From: Propionivibrio sp.
GTDB taxonomy: Bacteria > Pseudomonadota > Gammaproteobacteria > Burkholderiales > Rhodocyclaceae
Length of the DNA: 54,179 bases
Direction: 5' to 3'
NCBI GenBank assembly: GCA_029975435.1
Contig: JARKPC010000234.1
Location: forward strand, 1-54,179
A program made the position numbers and the translations under genes. Each line of letters begins with the position of its first letter. Within the stretch, counting starts at the first letter, position 1. This document shows, in pieces, positions 44,174 to 52,699 of this stretch. The notes under the pieces are model-generated. The model saw only the letters and a list, made by a program, of their open reading frames with translations. It did no database searches and was not told where the DNA came from.

Positions 44174-45268
44174 TCAGGCGCGTCGTCCGAGCAGGATGAG
44201 ATAGGGGAGTGCCAGGAAAGGCCAGAAACTCGCCGCGAATCGAGTCAGCCCGTTGAAATTCAGAAAATGTCCTTGCCGCCAGGCGGCCAGAGCAGCGGCC
44301 GAATACGGGTTGAACGGCGCGAGATTGACGAGTACTGTTCCTGCCATCAGCGAGACCCCGGCGAGGGCGATGCGCAGAGGTCCCGGCAGGAGCAGGGCGA
44401 GGGCGAGCACCATGCCTCCGATCAGCATCCCCAGGCCGGCTCCGGGCGTCAGCCAGACGAGGGCGTTCTGCGGTCCGACCAGTATCGCCGCAGCGAGCGT
44501 TCGAGTCAGGATTGCGGCAACGAAGAACCAGGGCAAAGTCCGGCGGACCGGCCCCTTTGTTGCAAGGACGGTGCGCATGACAAGACCGATTGCTATGGTG
44601 TTGCATATTATGATGCCGGTCTCCATGGCGAAGAACGACGGAGCGGCATACGAAACGGCCGGGGTGATGTCGAAGAGGTGACGAAGGTCGCCTGCGCCGA
44701 AAAGTAGAGTTTCTGGAGAAAGCTGCGTGAGCAGCCACAATCCGATCAAGATCAGCCCATATTCCAAATGCGGAATCGGTGCCAGCCATTGTTGCTGCAC
44801 ACGTGTCGTCCAGCTGAAGAAATGCGTTCCGCACCAAAGCGACAGCACTGCACCAAGACCTGATCCAATGCTGTTGCAGAGGAGGTCTACATTCGACGGG
44901 ACGCGCGATGGCAGGAATGTTTGCACGCTTTCCATGGTCAGGCTCAGAAGACTCCCGAGCAGGAGAGATAAAAAAACTGCCATTGGCTTGCCCGAATGGC
45001 GCCCGACGCTTTGTGTCATGAAAAACGCCAGGGGCATATAGGCAATGATGTTGATTGCCAGATCGAATACGGTCCAGTATCGGGGCCATGAGGCTTCGAG
45101 GAAAACGAGCGGCGAGATGCCCGGTGCGCGCCAGCCGGAAAACGGATGCAAACTGGCATAGACAATGAGTGCCAGATAGCAAAGGGTCAAATAACGCGGC
45201 AACAGCGAGGGACTCTCCGTGTGGGCGCCGGTGTCGGGCGTGGAAGCGGGGGAAATGCCTGTCTGCAT
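44174..45268 (-). CDS. VanZ-like multi-spanning membrane protein
   Basis: A 364-residue protein with about nine membrane helices. The N-terminal half is VanZ-like (YASLHPFSGWR, DLAINIIAYMPLAFF, LTMESVQTFLPSRVPSNVDLLCN), and the second half adds further helices. Its role is unknown; VanZ itself affects glycopeptide tolerance. First gene of the minus-strand operon VanZ-ferredoxin-hydrolase-NodI-NodJ, with the start at 45268. Confidence 0.82.
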   Translation of the reverse strand: MQTGISPASTPDTGAHTESPSLLPRYLTLCYLALIVYASLHPFSGWRAPGISPLVFLEASWPRYWTVFDLAINIIAYMPLAFFMTQSVGRHSGKPMAVFLSLLLGSLLSLTMESVQTFLPSRVPSNVDLLCNSIGSGLGAVLSLWCGTHFFSWTTRVQQQWLAPIPHLEYGLILIGLWLLTQLSPETLLFGAGDLRHLFDITPAVSYAAPSFFAMETGIIICNTIAIGLVMRTVLATKGPVRRTLPWFFVAAILTRTLAAAILVGPQNALVWLTPGAGLGMLIGGMVLALALLLPGPLRIALAGVSLMAGTVLVNLAPFNPYSAAALAAWRQGHFLNFNGLTRFAASFWPFLALPYLILLGRRA

Positions 45269-45403
45269 TGCCGGTAAATGAAATGTTGATCAGGAAGGTG
45301 ATGCTATCGATTCTACCTTTTCGGCTGCTGGACGGCGGCTTATTCCCGTGGCGTGGAGCAGGGAACATGCGCGAGGTGGCGAAGTGCTGCGGATGTCGTG
45401 GTG

Positions 45404-45432
45404 TTGACAAAAATGGTTTCGGTCACTAGAGT
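45404..45432 (+). promoter_or_regulatory. Strong sigma70 promoter
   Basis: A perfect TTGACA at 45404-45409, a 17-base spacer and TAGAGT at 45427-45432, followed by a GC-rich discriminator (TCGCCC). It is among the best promoters in the window and fires toward the lytic transglycosylase over 200 bases away. Confidence 0.75.
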
Positions 45433-45649
45433 TCGCCCTCTTTCGCGTTTCGGCCCCCTTGGGCGTCGCGGAGAAGGGAACCAAAGTTCTTTGGAAAACT
45501 CTACAACTGAGTCTGCTCAGTTTCTGAAGTAGTTCTGCCCTGCGGCAATTTAGTCTTCCGCCGCGCAATGGGGCATTGCACCCGCCTATAACCGTTTGTC
45601 GCAAGGCAAGTCTGTCTGTTTGCGCGATGACACCAGTGAAGGAGAGAGC
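45433..45649 (+). other. Structured 5' leader or small RNA
   Basis: About 210 bases between the strong promoter and the ATG at 45650. Stems visible: CCAAAG/CTTTGG (45481-45494), AACTGAG/CTCAGTT (45505-45522), GCGGC/GCCGC (45542-45564) and GCAATG/CATTGC (45565-45579). It matches no riboswitch class that I know. The bases 45269-45403 hold no gene. Confidence 0.45.
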
Positions 45650-46348
45650 ATGTCTGTATCCGTTTCGCTCAAGACTTCGATGGCCCGTAGCCTGGATGCC
45701 GTCTTCAGTATCTTCCAGTATGTGGTGATGATTGCCGGGCTACTGTTTGTTCTCGGGATTGTCGGTTTTGTCTTTAACGCACCAGAGTCGAAGAACGAGG
45801 AAGAGTCTGCTCTTCCAGCCGCCTCTGTCGCCAAGGCGCCCGTTGGGTTGTCGCAAGAAACTCCTGCGGACGGCACCGGAAATGCAGGGTTCAAGCCGTA
45901 CTATGCTGGTGCGCTCGAATATGTGAAGCGGCGCTACCGCGTTTCTCCGGAGGCCGTTCTGCCGGTGTTCGAGTTCGCGGAAGTGATCGGCAGGGAGCGT
46001 CGCATCGATCCCCTGCTGATTCTTGCGATCATCGGTGTCGAATCGGGCTTCAATCCTTTTGCGGAGAGTGCAATGGGCGCGCGTGGCTTGATGCAGGTGA
46101 TTCCGCGTTTCCACATGGACAAAGTGCCGCTTGGCGCGGGAACTCGCCATTTGTTCGATCCGGCCGTAAATATCCGGGTTGGAGTCTATGTGCTCGAGGA
46201 GGCGATCCGGCGTGGCGGCGATCTGACAGCGGGTCTGCAGTACTATGCCGGGTCTTCGGATGCGGAAGGCGGTTATGCCAACAAGGTGCTGGCTGAAAAG
46301 GCGCGCCTCGAAAAAGCGGCGCGCCGCAGCGTGGATTCCAGCGCTTGA
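45650..46348 (+). CDS. Membrane-anchored lytic transglycosylase (SLT domain)
   Basis: A 232-residue protein with one N-terminal membrane anchor (FQYVVMIAGLLFVLGIVGFVF), a linker and a C-terminal SLT domain. The catalytic Glu is in IIGVESGFNPFAESAMGARG, followed by LMQVIP and a late YYAGSSDAEGGYANKV. It cleaves peptidoglycan glycan strands from the periplasmic face. The ATG at 45650 follows AAGGAGAGAG and is preferred over the upstream frame to 45596. Confidence 0.88.
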   Translation: MSVSVSLKTSMARSLDAVFSIFQYVVMIAGLLFVLGIVGFVFNAPESKNEEESALPAASVAKAPVGLSQETPADGTGNAGFKPYYAGALEYVKRRYRVSPEAVLPVFEFAEVIGRERRIDPLLILAIIGVESGFNPFAESAMGARGLMQVIPRFHMDKVPLGAGTRHLFDPAVNIRVGVYVLEEAIRRGGDLTAGLQYYAGSSDAEGGYANKVLAEKARLEKAARRSVDSSA

Positions 46349-46384
46349 TCTCGCAACGTTGACGTTATTTAATCCGGTAGCTTT

Positions 46385-46414
46385 CGGTGCCATGAGCTCA
46401 GCGCCATGGCACCG
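46385..46414. terminator. Possible hairpin between convergent genes
   Basis: CGGTGCCATG at 46385-46394 pairs perfectly with 46405-46414 across a 10-base loop, in the 74-base gap between the transglycosylase and the EF-G remnant. No T-tract on either side. Confidence 0.45.
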
Positions 46415-46422
46415 GCCAGCGG

Positions 46423-47247
46423 TCAGTCGTCGTCCAGGCTGACAGTCTTGTGTTCCGATGCCAGCTGCTGCTGGGTTGCTGCCGGGACCGGGGCGTAGTG
46501 TGAGAAGGCAATGCTGTACGATCCCTGCCCTCCCGTCAGCGACTTGAGTCGTCCCTGGTAATCATCGAGTTCGGCGAGCGGTACCTTGCCGTTAATGGCC
46601 ATGGTGCCGGTTCCTCGCGGCTGTGTTCCGGTCACCTGGCCACGCTTGCTCGACAGGTCGCCGGAAAGATCCCCTACGGCAGCGTCGGGCGTCAGCACTT
46701 CAATGTCAACCACGGGTTCCAGGATTATCGGCGACGCTGCCTGTATGGCCTGGATCGTGGCTTTTCTGCCGGCCGTGAAAAAAGCGATGTCCTTGCTATC
46801 GACGGAGTGCGATTTCCCGTCATGCACGATGACGCGGATGTCATGCACAGGGAACCCCGCGACGACACCGTCTTCCAGTGCCTGGCGCACACCTTTCTCC
46901 ACCGATGCCATGAATACGCCAGGAATCACACCGCCCTTGACACTGTCGACGAATTCAAACCCGGTGCCACGTTCGAGCGGTTCGACGCGCAGCATAACCT
47001 CGCCGAACTGACCTGCTCCTCCGCTTTGCTTCTTGTGTCGGCAATGTCCCTCGGCTTTCTTGGTGATCGTTTCACGGTAGGCGATCTGGGGAGGTTTGGT
47101 GTCGAGCTCGATCTTGTATTGCTGGGCCAGGCGTGCCAGTTTTGCACGCAAGTGCATTTCGCCGAGGCCGCGGATAACCGTTTCGTTGGTAGTCGGATGG
47201 CGCTCGACCTTGAAACAGGGATCTTCTATCTCGAGCTTGTGCAACAC
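46423..47247 (-). CDS. EF-G paralogue, domains III-V fragment
   Basis: About 274 residues from a possible TTG at 47247 (or GTG at 47250) to the stop at 46423. No ribosome-binding site precedes these codons, so independent translation is doubtful. The sequence itself is undamaged, suggesting that the break is recent or artefactual. Confidence 0.5.
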   Translation of the reverse strand: MLHKLEIEDPCFKVERHPTTNETVIRGLGEMHLRAKLARLAQQYKIELDTKPPQIAYRETITKKAEGHCRHKKQSGGAGQFGEVMLRVEPLERGTGFEFVDSVKGGVIPGVFMASVEKGVRQALEDGVVAGFPVHDIRVIVHDGKSHSVDSKDIAFFTAGRKATIQAIQAASPIILEPVVDIEVLTPDAAVGDLSGDLSSKRGQVTGTQPRGTGTMAINGKVPLAELDDYQGRLKSLTGGQGSYSIAFSHYAPVPAATQQQLASEHKTVSLDDD

Positions 47248-47283
47248 GTCGAAGAGTCGTTGTTCGTCGGCCTTGCGCTTCGT

Positions 47284-48480
47284 TTAGACCGCCAGCCCCT
47301 GCATGGGCTCGGGAAATTCAAGCGGCGTGAGGTGGATGTGGTCCTCGTCATGCGAATCGTGAAGCACGCAATCGAAGTCGATTTCGTCAACCTTTGCTAT
47401 CGCCCCGATGTCTCCAGGAATCAGCGCCTCGACCTCGACGTAATCCTTGCCCTGAAGCCGGTACAAATGCCCGACCTTGAAGGCGCGTTTGGCGTCACCG
47501 ACAAAAAGAGGTGTCTCTTTCTTGATGGTTCCCTGATGGACCCGGAATACGCCGAGTTTGCCGACGAATGGATCGCTGACGACCTTGAAAACATGGGCAA
47601 GCACGTGCCTGTTCGGGTCTGGAATCGCGTCGAATGGCGAACTGTTCGGGTCGCCCAGCTCGCCTTTGAAAAACGGTGGTGGGTTGCCCTCGGTCGGGTT
47701 CGGGGCCAGTTTCGCCAGCGCGTCGAGCAACTGGGGAATCCCTGCCCCGGTTTTTGCAGAAACGAACAGGATCGGAATCAGGTGGCCTGCGCGCAACGCT
47801 TTCTCAAAAGGCGCGTGCAGTTCTTCCGCGCTCGGGTCGGCGCCTTCGTCGAGATACCGTGCTAGAAGATCCTCGTCTTCTTCGACGATCTGGTCGATCA
47901 GTGCGCGATGCGCTGTGGCCACGGATTCAAAGTCGCTGTCTCCGCTGTCGTGGCCGAGTAATTCAACAACGTCTTGGCCATGGTGCGCGGGTAGGTCGAG
48001 CAACATGCATTCGCGCCCGAAGCAGTCACGGATTTCTCCAACCAATTTGGGCAGGTCGACGTTTTCCGCATCAATTTTGTTGATTACGATCATGCGGCAG
48101 AGGTTGCGCGCCGCCGAGAGTTTCATCATGCGTTCGGTGGACAGTTCGATGCCGGTTTGGGCATTGATGACGATCAGGGCAGTGTCGACTGCGGCGAGGG
48201 CGCCAATGGACTGCCCGGCAAAATCCGGGTATCCCGGAGTATCGATGAGGTGGATCTTGGCGTCGAGCCAGTCGAAACTGGCTATGGCGGAGTTCAGGGA
48301 ATGGCCTAGCTCTTTTTCCTGTGGGTCGAAATCGCAGACGGTATTGCCCTTTTCAATTGATCCTCTGCTGGTGATTGCGCCGGCCGAAGCAAGCAGCGTT
48401 TCGGCAAGGGTGGTCTTGCCGGCGGCGCCGTGGCCGACGAGTGCTACAGTACGAAGGTTGACCGTGTTGTTCTGACTCAT
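47284..48480 (-). CDS. EF-G paralogue, domains I-II fragment
   Basis: 398 residues ending at the TAA at 47284. The ATG at 48480 follows GGGGGA; the frame opens 4 codons earlier. All GTPase motifs are present, so this part could fold and bind GTP alone. See the interrupted-gene entry for the whole locus. Confidence 0.7.
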   Translation of the reverse strand: MSQNNTVNLRTVALVGHGAAGKTTLAETLLASAGAITSRGSIEKGNTVCDFDPQEKELGHSLNSAIASFDWLDAKIHLIDTPGYPDFAGQSIGALAAVDTALIVINAQTGIELSTERMMKLSAARNLCRMIVINKIDAENVDLPKLVGEIRDCFGRECMLLDLPAHHGQDVVELLGHDSGDSDFESVATAHRALIDQIVEEDEDLLARYLDEGADPSAEELHAPFEKALRAGHLIPILFVSAKTGAGIPQLLDALAKLAPNPTEGNPPPFFKGELGDPNSSPFDAIPDPNRHVLAHVFKVVSDPFVGKLGVFRVHQGTIKKETPLFVGDAKRAFKVGHLYRLQGKDYVEVEALIPGDIGAIAKVDEIDFDCVLHDSHDEDHIHLTPLEFPEPMQGLAV

Positions 48481-48819
48481 GTTTTCCCCCAATTATCACG
48501 AACACGCTCGTCGCAGGGCGAAAATCAGGCAACACCCCTTGTCGAGCTACCGATTACGCAAGATTCAACACAACGTTTTCATTCTACCTCTTATGACCGG
48601 ATAGCCAAGTGCAAGTCGTTTTTGCTGGAGAATGGGGCGTGCGGAATTGCTGAGAATGGCGGAGGGGTGCTCTTGTCCTTGTCTGTAATAAGGCCGCTTG
48701 CGCTAACATGTCGCCTATCTTTTCCCTCCGCGATCGCGTTCGCCGCGTGCCCGGTTCCCGCCGCAATTGGTGTCGTCCTCCGGCGAATTGGGTGGCCGAG
48801 ATTTTTCCGGGGGGGCCGT
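48481..48819. other. Intergenic region without recognised feature
   Basis: 339 bases between the divergent EF-G-like gene and the thioredoxin-like gene. I see no gene, RNA, convincing promoter pair or long repeat. The open frames here continue neighbouring genes upstream without start signals. Confidence 0.5.
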
Positions 48820-49272
48820 ATGGGCGAAACAAATACGGCGTTCGCTGATGATCCTGCACGAGTTTGGAAACGTATGTACCAACCTGATCCTGAATCTGCC
48901 CAGCCTTCTCGCGACTCTTTTTCGGTGGTGTGCCTGTGTGCAGAATGGTGTGGTACGTGCCGCGAGTACCGCAACGGATTTGAACAGTTGGCTGACCAGT
49001 TTGAAGGGGTCAGGTTTCTCTGGCTGGATATCGAGGATCAGGCGGACTCTCTGGGCAATCTGGATGTGGAGAACTTTCCGACGATTCTGGTACGCCGTGG
49101 CGATTGGATTCTCTTCTTCGGCACATTGCCACCGCAGGTAAGCCATTTGCGCAGGCTGGTCGAGACATTTGTCGAACAGACGCCGGAGGAGAGCCGGGTC
49201 TACGCGATTTCAAGTCTCGAACGAAGCGGCTGGCAGAATGATGCGGACCTAGCCGGAATCGGGCGGGACTAG
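48820..49272 (+). CDS. Thioredoxin-like protein
   Basis: A 150-residue cytoplasmic protein with a thioredoxin fold. The redox motif is CAEWCGTCREYR (CGTC rather than the usual CGPC), with the cis-Pro in VENFPTILV. There is no signal peptide from the ATG at 48820; the open frame reaches further back but lacks support. It sits 47 bases before a hybrid histidine kinase on the same strand and might feed redox state to it (inference). Confidence 0.82.
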   Translation: MGETNTAFADDPARVWKRMYQPDPESAQPSRDSFSVVCLCAEWCGTCREYRNGFEQLADQFEGVRFLWLDIEDQADSLGNLDVENFPTILVRRGDWILFFGTLPPQVSHLRRLVETFVEQTPEESRVYAISSLERSGWQNDADLAGIGRD

Positions 49273-49319
49273 TGATTTGGCCAAGCAGGGAGACGATGGT
49301 TTTCCGTCAAGCAGGAGAT

Positions 49320-51896
49320 ATGTCAGCCATGGAAAACCGGGCGAGAGTGATGGAGATGCGCAGCAGGGTGCCACGGCTGCTGCTCGTGGGCGTCGTCATT
49401 CTGGTGCTGTTCCTCTTGGGTTACCTGCTCCTGTCGAGTTATCGCGAGCAGATCAGGAAGGCTGAAAACGGCACGCGTAACTTGGCCGCAATCTTGCAAA
49501 CCCAATTCTATGACGCGTTGCGTCGGACCGATGCAGACCTCGCTGCGTTGGCCTCGGAGATTCCTCCTGACGCGCTGGAGCGAACCGCGGTGCCGCAGTA
49601 TCAGCAACAAATCAACTCACGTCTGGCAAGCCGGCTGATCAACGTCGATGGCATGGGTGGACTGCATGTGCATGATGCCAATGGTGGAGCCCTCTATTCC
49701 TCGGAGAGTGTGCCGGCACGGGCATTGAATATCGCTGACCGCGACTATTTCAAGAGCTTGCGCGACGATCCTTCGGTGCAACTGGTATTTTCAAGCGTGG
49801 TAAGAAGCGGCTTGTCCGGAAAGGATGTGCTGGTAATTGCTCGAGCAATTCGTAATGCAAATGGGCGGTTTCTCGGAACGGTACTGAGTCCTTTCGATAT
49901 TGAATCGTACCGGGCGCAGTTGGGCTCGTTGAATGTCGGAGACTATGGCTTTGTGGCACTGCGGCGACGAGATTCGCACGCGCTCGTTTTGCGGTGGCCG
50001 GAGATGCCCGAAGAGGTCAACAAACCGCTTGCCACAGACCACGCTCTCGTGGCCGCGCTTGCCGAGGGGGCGATGGAAGCGGTCGTGGGAAATGCATCTG
50101 GTGGGGAGCCCGATCTGGCGGACTATGTCACGAGCCTGAAAGGTGTGCCGAATTATCCTTTCTATTTCGTCGTGGGATTCGATCGTCAGAGTGTCTTGGC
50201 TGGATGGTATTCGCAGGTCCTCGTCGTGTGCGTTGTCGGGCTTTTTGTTGTTGGCATGGTGGTGGTTCTCCTTGTGCGACTGGGGCGGATGCGCGAGCGC
50301 GAGGCGGTGATTCTCTCCAGTCTGGCGCACAGCGAGGCCAGGTTCAGTGATCTGGTGCAGGTGGTTCCGGTGGGCATTGCCCGTTTCGACCAAGGGGGCA
50401 AATGTGCATTTGTCAACGACCGCAATTTGCTGATTACGGGGCGGACGCGGGAAGCACTGATCGGGAGAGACTGGTCGGAATTGGTGCATCCTGAGGATCG
50501 GCAACGCGTAAGGGAGTCGTGGATAGACAGCAATGGAAAACAGGAAACATGTGTCGGCGAGTATCGTCTGATCAGGCCGAATGGCGAAACGGTGCACGTT
50601 ATTGGAGAAGTCAGGGCGGAAAAAGATGAAGATGGAGCCGTGACCGGCTATATCGTTGCGCAAACCGATATCTCTCCTCTGAAAAATGTTGAGAGAGAGT
50701 TGCTGATTGCGAAGCAGCAAGCCGAGTTAGCCAGCCAGGCAAAAACCCGGTTTCTTGCGGCGGCCAGCCACGATCTTCGGCAGCCGATTCAGGCCATCAA
50801 TCTTTTCAAAGACGCCCTCGGCAGGACCGGCTTGAACGATGAGCAAGAGAAAATTGCGCATTTCCTGTCTCTCTCGGTCCGTTCGTTAAGTGATCTGCTT
50901 TACTCCCTTCTCGATATTTCGAAACTCGATGCGGGCCTGATTCAGCCTCAGATGAAGAAGGTTGAGGTCGAGGATGTCTTTAAAGCGGTTGATGAGGAGT
51001 TTTCGTCGCTGGCACAGCAAAGAAACCTTCGCTTCAAGTTTTCCTATCCGTTCCGTGCACCGATTCTGCAGACTGACGCAGGTTTGTTGCTCAGTGTATT
51101 GCGCAACCTGCTCGACAATGCGTTCAAGTACACAAGTACCGGCGGAGTGCTGGTGGGTTTCCGCAGGCGAGGGGCGTTCGGAGTGATTCAGGTGTGGGAT
51201 ACGGGGATAGGGATCGACCCGGTTTTCGGGGAGAGAATTTTCGAAGAGTGTTTTCAGGTCGCGAATCCTGCGCGCGACAGGGCGAAAGGTCTGGGGATCG
51301 GGTTGTCGATAGCAAGGCGAACGGCACGGTTGTTGGGAGGAGATGTCGCCTATCGTTCCAAGCCCGGAAAAGGATCGGTGTTTGAAATCGCGATCCCGTT
51401 AAGCCATGAGGCGATTAGTTTGCCGACTATGGAGGCGGGGAAAGGCAGCTCCCCTCCCGCGAATATTGATTACTCGCGCTTTACAGATTGGAAAGTCATC
51501 GTTGTCGAGGATGATCCCGTGGTCGCCATGTCGATCCGTCTGTCCCTACAGGCGGTGGGGATGCATGTCGAGCTATTCTCGAGTGCGGAGGACGCGATTG
51601 CCTCGCCGCTTCTGCTCGGAGGCGATTTCTACATTTCCGATTTCGTTCTTCCGGGCATGAATGGAATTCAGTTGCTCGATGCAATCCAGTCCCGCTCGCC
51701 TGTTCCAATCAGGGCGATCCTGATGACCGGGGAGACGGCTTCGGATCGTATCAGGCTGACGAAGGCCTCGGGATGGAAAATACTGTTCAAGCCGGCCGGG
51801 CTTGCCAGCTTGCTATCGACAATGGATGATATTGATAATGCTAATGGTATGGATGCGTTCGTCGTGCCAAAAGAGGGTGAAGACGTTCTGGATTAG
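49320..51896 (+). CDS. Hybrid sensor histidine kinase with Cache, PAS and receiver domains
   Basis: An 858-residue membrane kinase. A first helix near residues 18-36 (LLLVGVVILVLFLLGYLLL), a Cache-type periplasmic sensor (RALNIADRDYFKSLRDDP is typical) and a second helix near 300 precede a PAS domain. The H-box is AAASHDLRQPIQAI, followed by NLLDNAFKY, DTGIGID and GLGIGLSI. A C-terminal receiver keeps the Asp in ISDFVLPGMNG and the Lys in FKPAG. ATG 49320 is chosen for the AGGAGA at 49311-49316. It should signal to the NarL-type regulator 129 bases downstream. Confidence 0.87.
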   Translation: MSAMENRARVMEMRSRVPRLLLVGVVILVLFLLGYLLLSSYREQIRKAENGTRNLAAILQTQFYDALRRTDADLAALASEIPPDALERTAVPQYQQQINSRLASRLINVDGMGGLHVHDANGGALYSSESVPARALNIADRDYFKSLRDDPSVQLVFSSVVRSGLSGKDVLVIARAIRNANGRFLGTVLSPFDIESYRAQLGSLNVGDYGFVALRRRDSHALVLRWPEMPEEVNKPLATDHALVAALAEGAMEAVVGNASGGEPDLADYVTSLKGVPNYPFYFVVGFDRQSVLAGWYSQVLVVCVVGLFVVGMVVVLLVRLGRMREREAVILSSLAHSEARFSDLVQVVPVGIARFDQGGKCAFVNDRNLLITGRTREALIGRDWSELVHPEDRQRVRESWIDSNGKQETCVGEYRLIRPNGETVHVIGEVRAEKDEDGAVTGYIVAQTDISPLKNVERELLIAKQQAELASQAKTRFLAAASHDLRQPIQAINLFKDALGRTGLNDEQEKIAHFLSLSVRSLSDLLYSLLDISKLDAGLIQPQMKKVEVEDVFKAVDEEFSSLAQQRNLRFKFSYPFRAPILQTDAGLLLSVLRNLLDNAFKYTSTGGVLVGFRRRGAFGVIQVWDTGIGIDPVFGERIFEECFQVANPARDRAKGLGIGLSIARRTARLLGGDVAYRSKPGKGSVFEIAIPLSHEAISLPTMEAGKGSSPPANIDYSRFTDWKVIVVEDDPVVAMSIRLSLQAVGMHVELFSSAEDAIASPLLLGGDFYISDFVLPGMNGIQLLDAIQSRSPVPIRAILMTGETASDRIRLTKASGWKILFKPAGLASLLSTMDDIDNANGMDAFVVPKEGEDVLD

Positions 51897-52025
51897 CGAA
51901 TATTGTCAAGCGATGAGAGGTGGTTTCGCTTATAGTACAGTGCCTTCAATGTATGAAAATGACGCTCCGGCGGTCCCGGTTTGTTGTCGGCCAGAATCAC
52001 AATAAAACTGTTTTGGTGTACTCCA

Positions 52026-52682
52026 ATGGTCAAGCTGCTTGTTGTTGAAGATCATGCCCTGGTCAGGGAAGGGCTTGTGCAGACGTTGAGGCAACTCGAG
52101 GAAACGGAAGTGGACGTCTTCGAGGTGTCCGATTTCGATGGCGCCAACCTGTTGCTGGAACAAGGGCACGCCTTTGATCTGGTGCTTCTGGATCTGGGGC
52201 TGCCTGGTGTTGATGGATTGAGCTGTCTGAAGTCGTTCCGGCAGCGATACCCGTCCATGCCGGTGGTCATCCTCTCCGCATACGACGATGTTCATACCGT
52301 CAACAAGGCGATGAAAAATGGTGCGGCCGCTTTTGTTTCCAAGACCTACTCCAGTGACCGTCTGCTATCCGTGTTGCGGGAAGTGCTTGCCGGCAATGTC
52401 TTTTCCCCGGATGTTTCACAGAAAAAGGCGTTCGTGGCCTCGCCGCACATGCCGATAGGGGAGGGCGACGCCGATCCGGCGGATTTTGGACTCACCGATC
52501 GGCAGGCGGAGGTTCTTGGGTTGATGGTCAGGGGCAAGTCGAATCGCGATATCGGGGCGCTTCTCGGTCTGTCCGAGGGGACCATCAAGATTCATCTGAC
52601 AGCGATCTTCAAGTTGCTCGGTGTTTCGAGTAGAACCCAGGCCATGGTGGTGGTTGCTCGACGCGGTATCCGTCTTGATTGA
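52026..52682 (+). CDS. NarL/FixJ-family response regulator
   Basis: A 218-residue regulator. The receiver has LLVVEDHALVREGL, the phospho-acceptor Asp in LVLLDLGLPGVDG and Lys in FVSKTY. The LuxR-type helix-turn-helix is LTDRQAEVLGLMVRGKSN, then IGALLGLSEGTIKIHLTAIF. ATG 52026 begins MVKLLVVEDH; no strong ribosome-binding site is seen. It pairs with the hybrid kinase upstream. Gap 51897-52025 includes a TATAGT at 51930-51935, which could be an internal promoter. Confidence 0.9.
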   Translation: MVKLLVVEDHALVREGLVQTLRQLEETEVDVFEVSDFDGANLLLEQGHAFDLVLLDLGLPGVDGLSCLKSFRQRYPSMPVVILSAYDDVHTVNKAMKNGAAAFVSKTYSSDRLLSVLREVLAGNVFSPDVSQKKAFVASPHMPIGEGDADPADFGLTDRQAEVLGLMVRGKSNRDIGALLGLSEGTIKIHLTAIFKLLGVSSRTQAMVVVARRGIRLD

Positions 52683-52699
52683 CCGTGTTCAAACACGGT
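52682..52699. terminator. Small hairpin between convergent genes
   Basis: ACCGTGT at 52682-52688 pairs with 52693-52699 around TCAA, overlapping the stop codons of the regulator and the convergent methyltransferase. No T-tract follows. Confidence 0.4.

Larger units (their letters stand above)
46423..48480 (-). pseudogene. EF-G-like translation factor interrupted by an in-frame stop
   Basis: 686 codons in one frame read as a full-length EF-G paralogue (the FusA2-like type of betaproteobacteria) except for a TAA at 47284-47286. Before it come domains I and II (GHGAAGKTTLAE, DTPGYPDF, NKID, SAKTG); after it domains III-V follow in the same frame (RKADEQRL, EIEDPCFKVER, HKKQSGGAGQFGEV, PVPAATQQQL). 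The break lies at the domain II/III linker, where a normal protein reads like AVExKRKADEQ. It could be a nonsense mutation, a sequencing error or a naturally split protein. The canonical fusA is expected near the tuf genes elsewhere. Confidence 0.8.

Noticed and set aside
45290-45604. Minus-strand 104-codon frame in the leader region
   Set aside because: No ribosome-binding site, odd composition and no similarity that I recognise; it covers the strong promoter.
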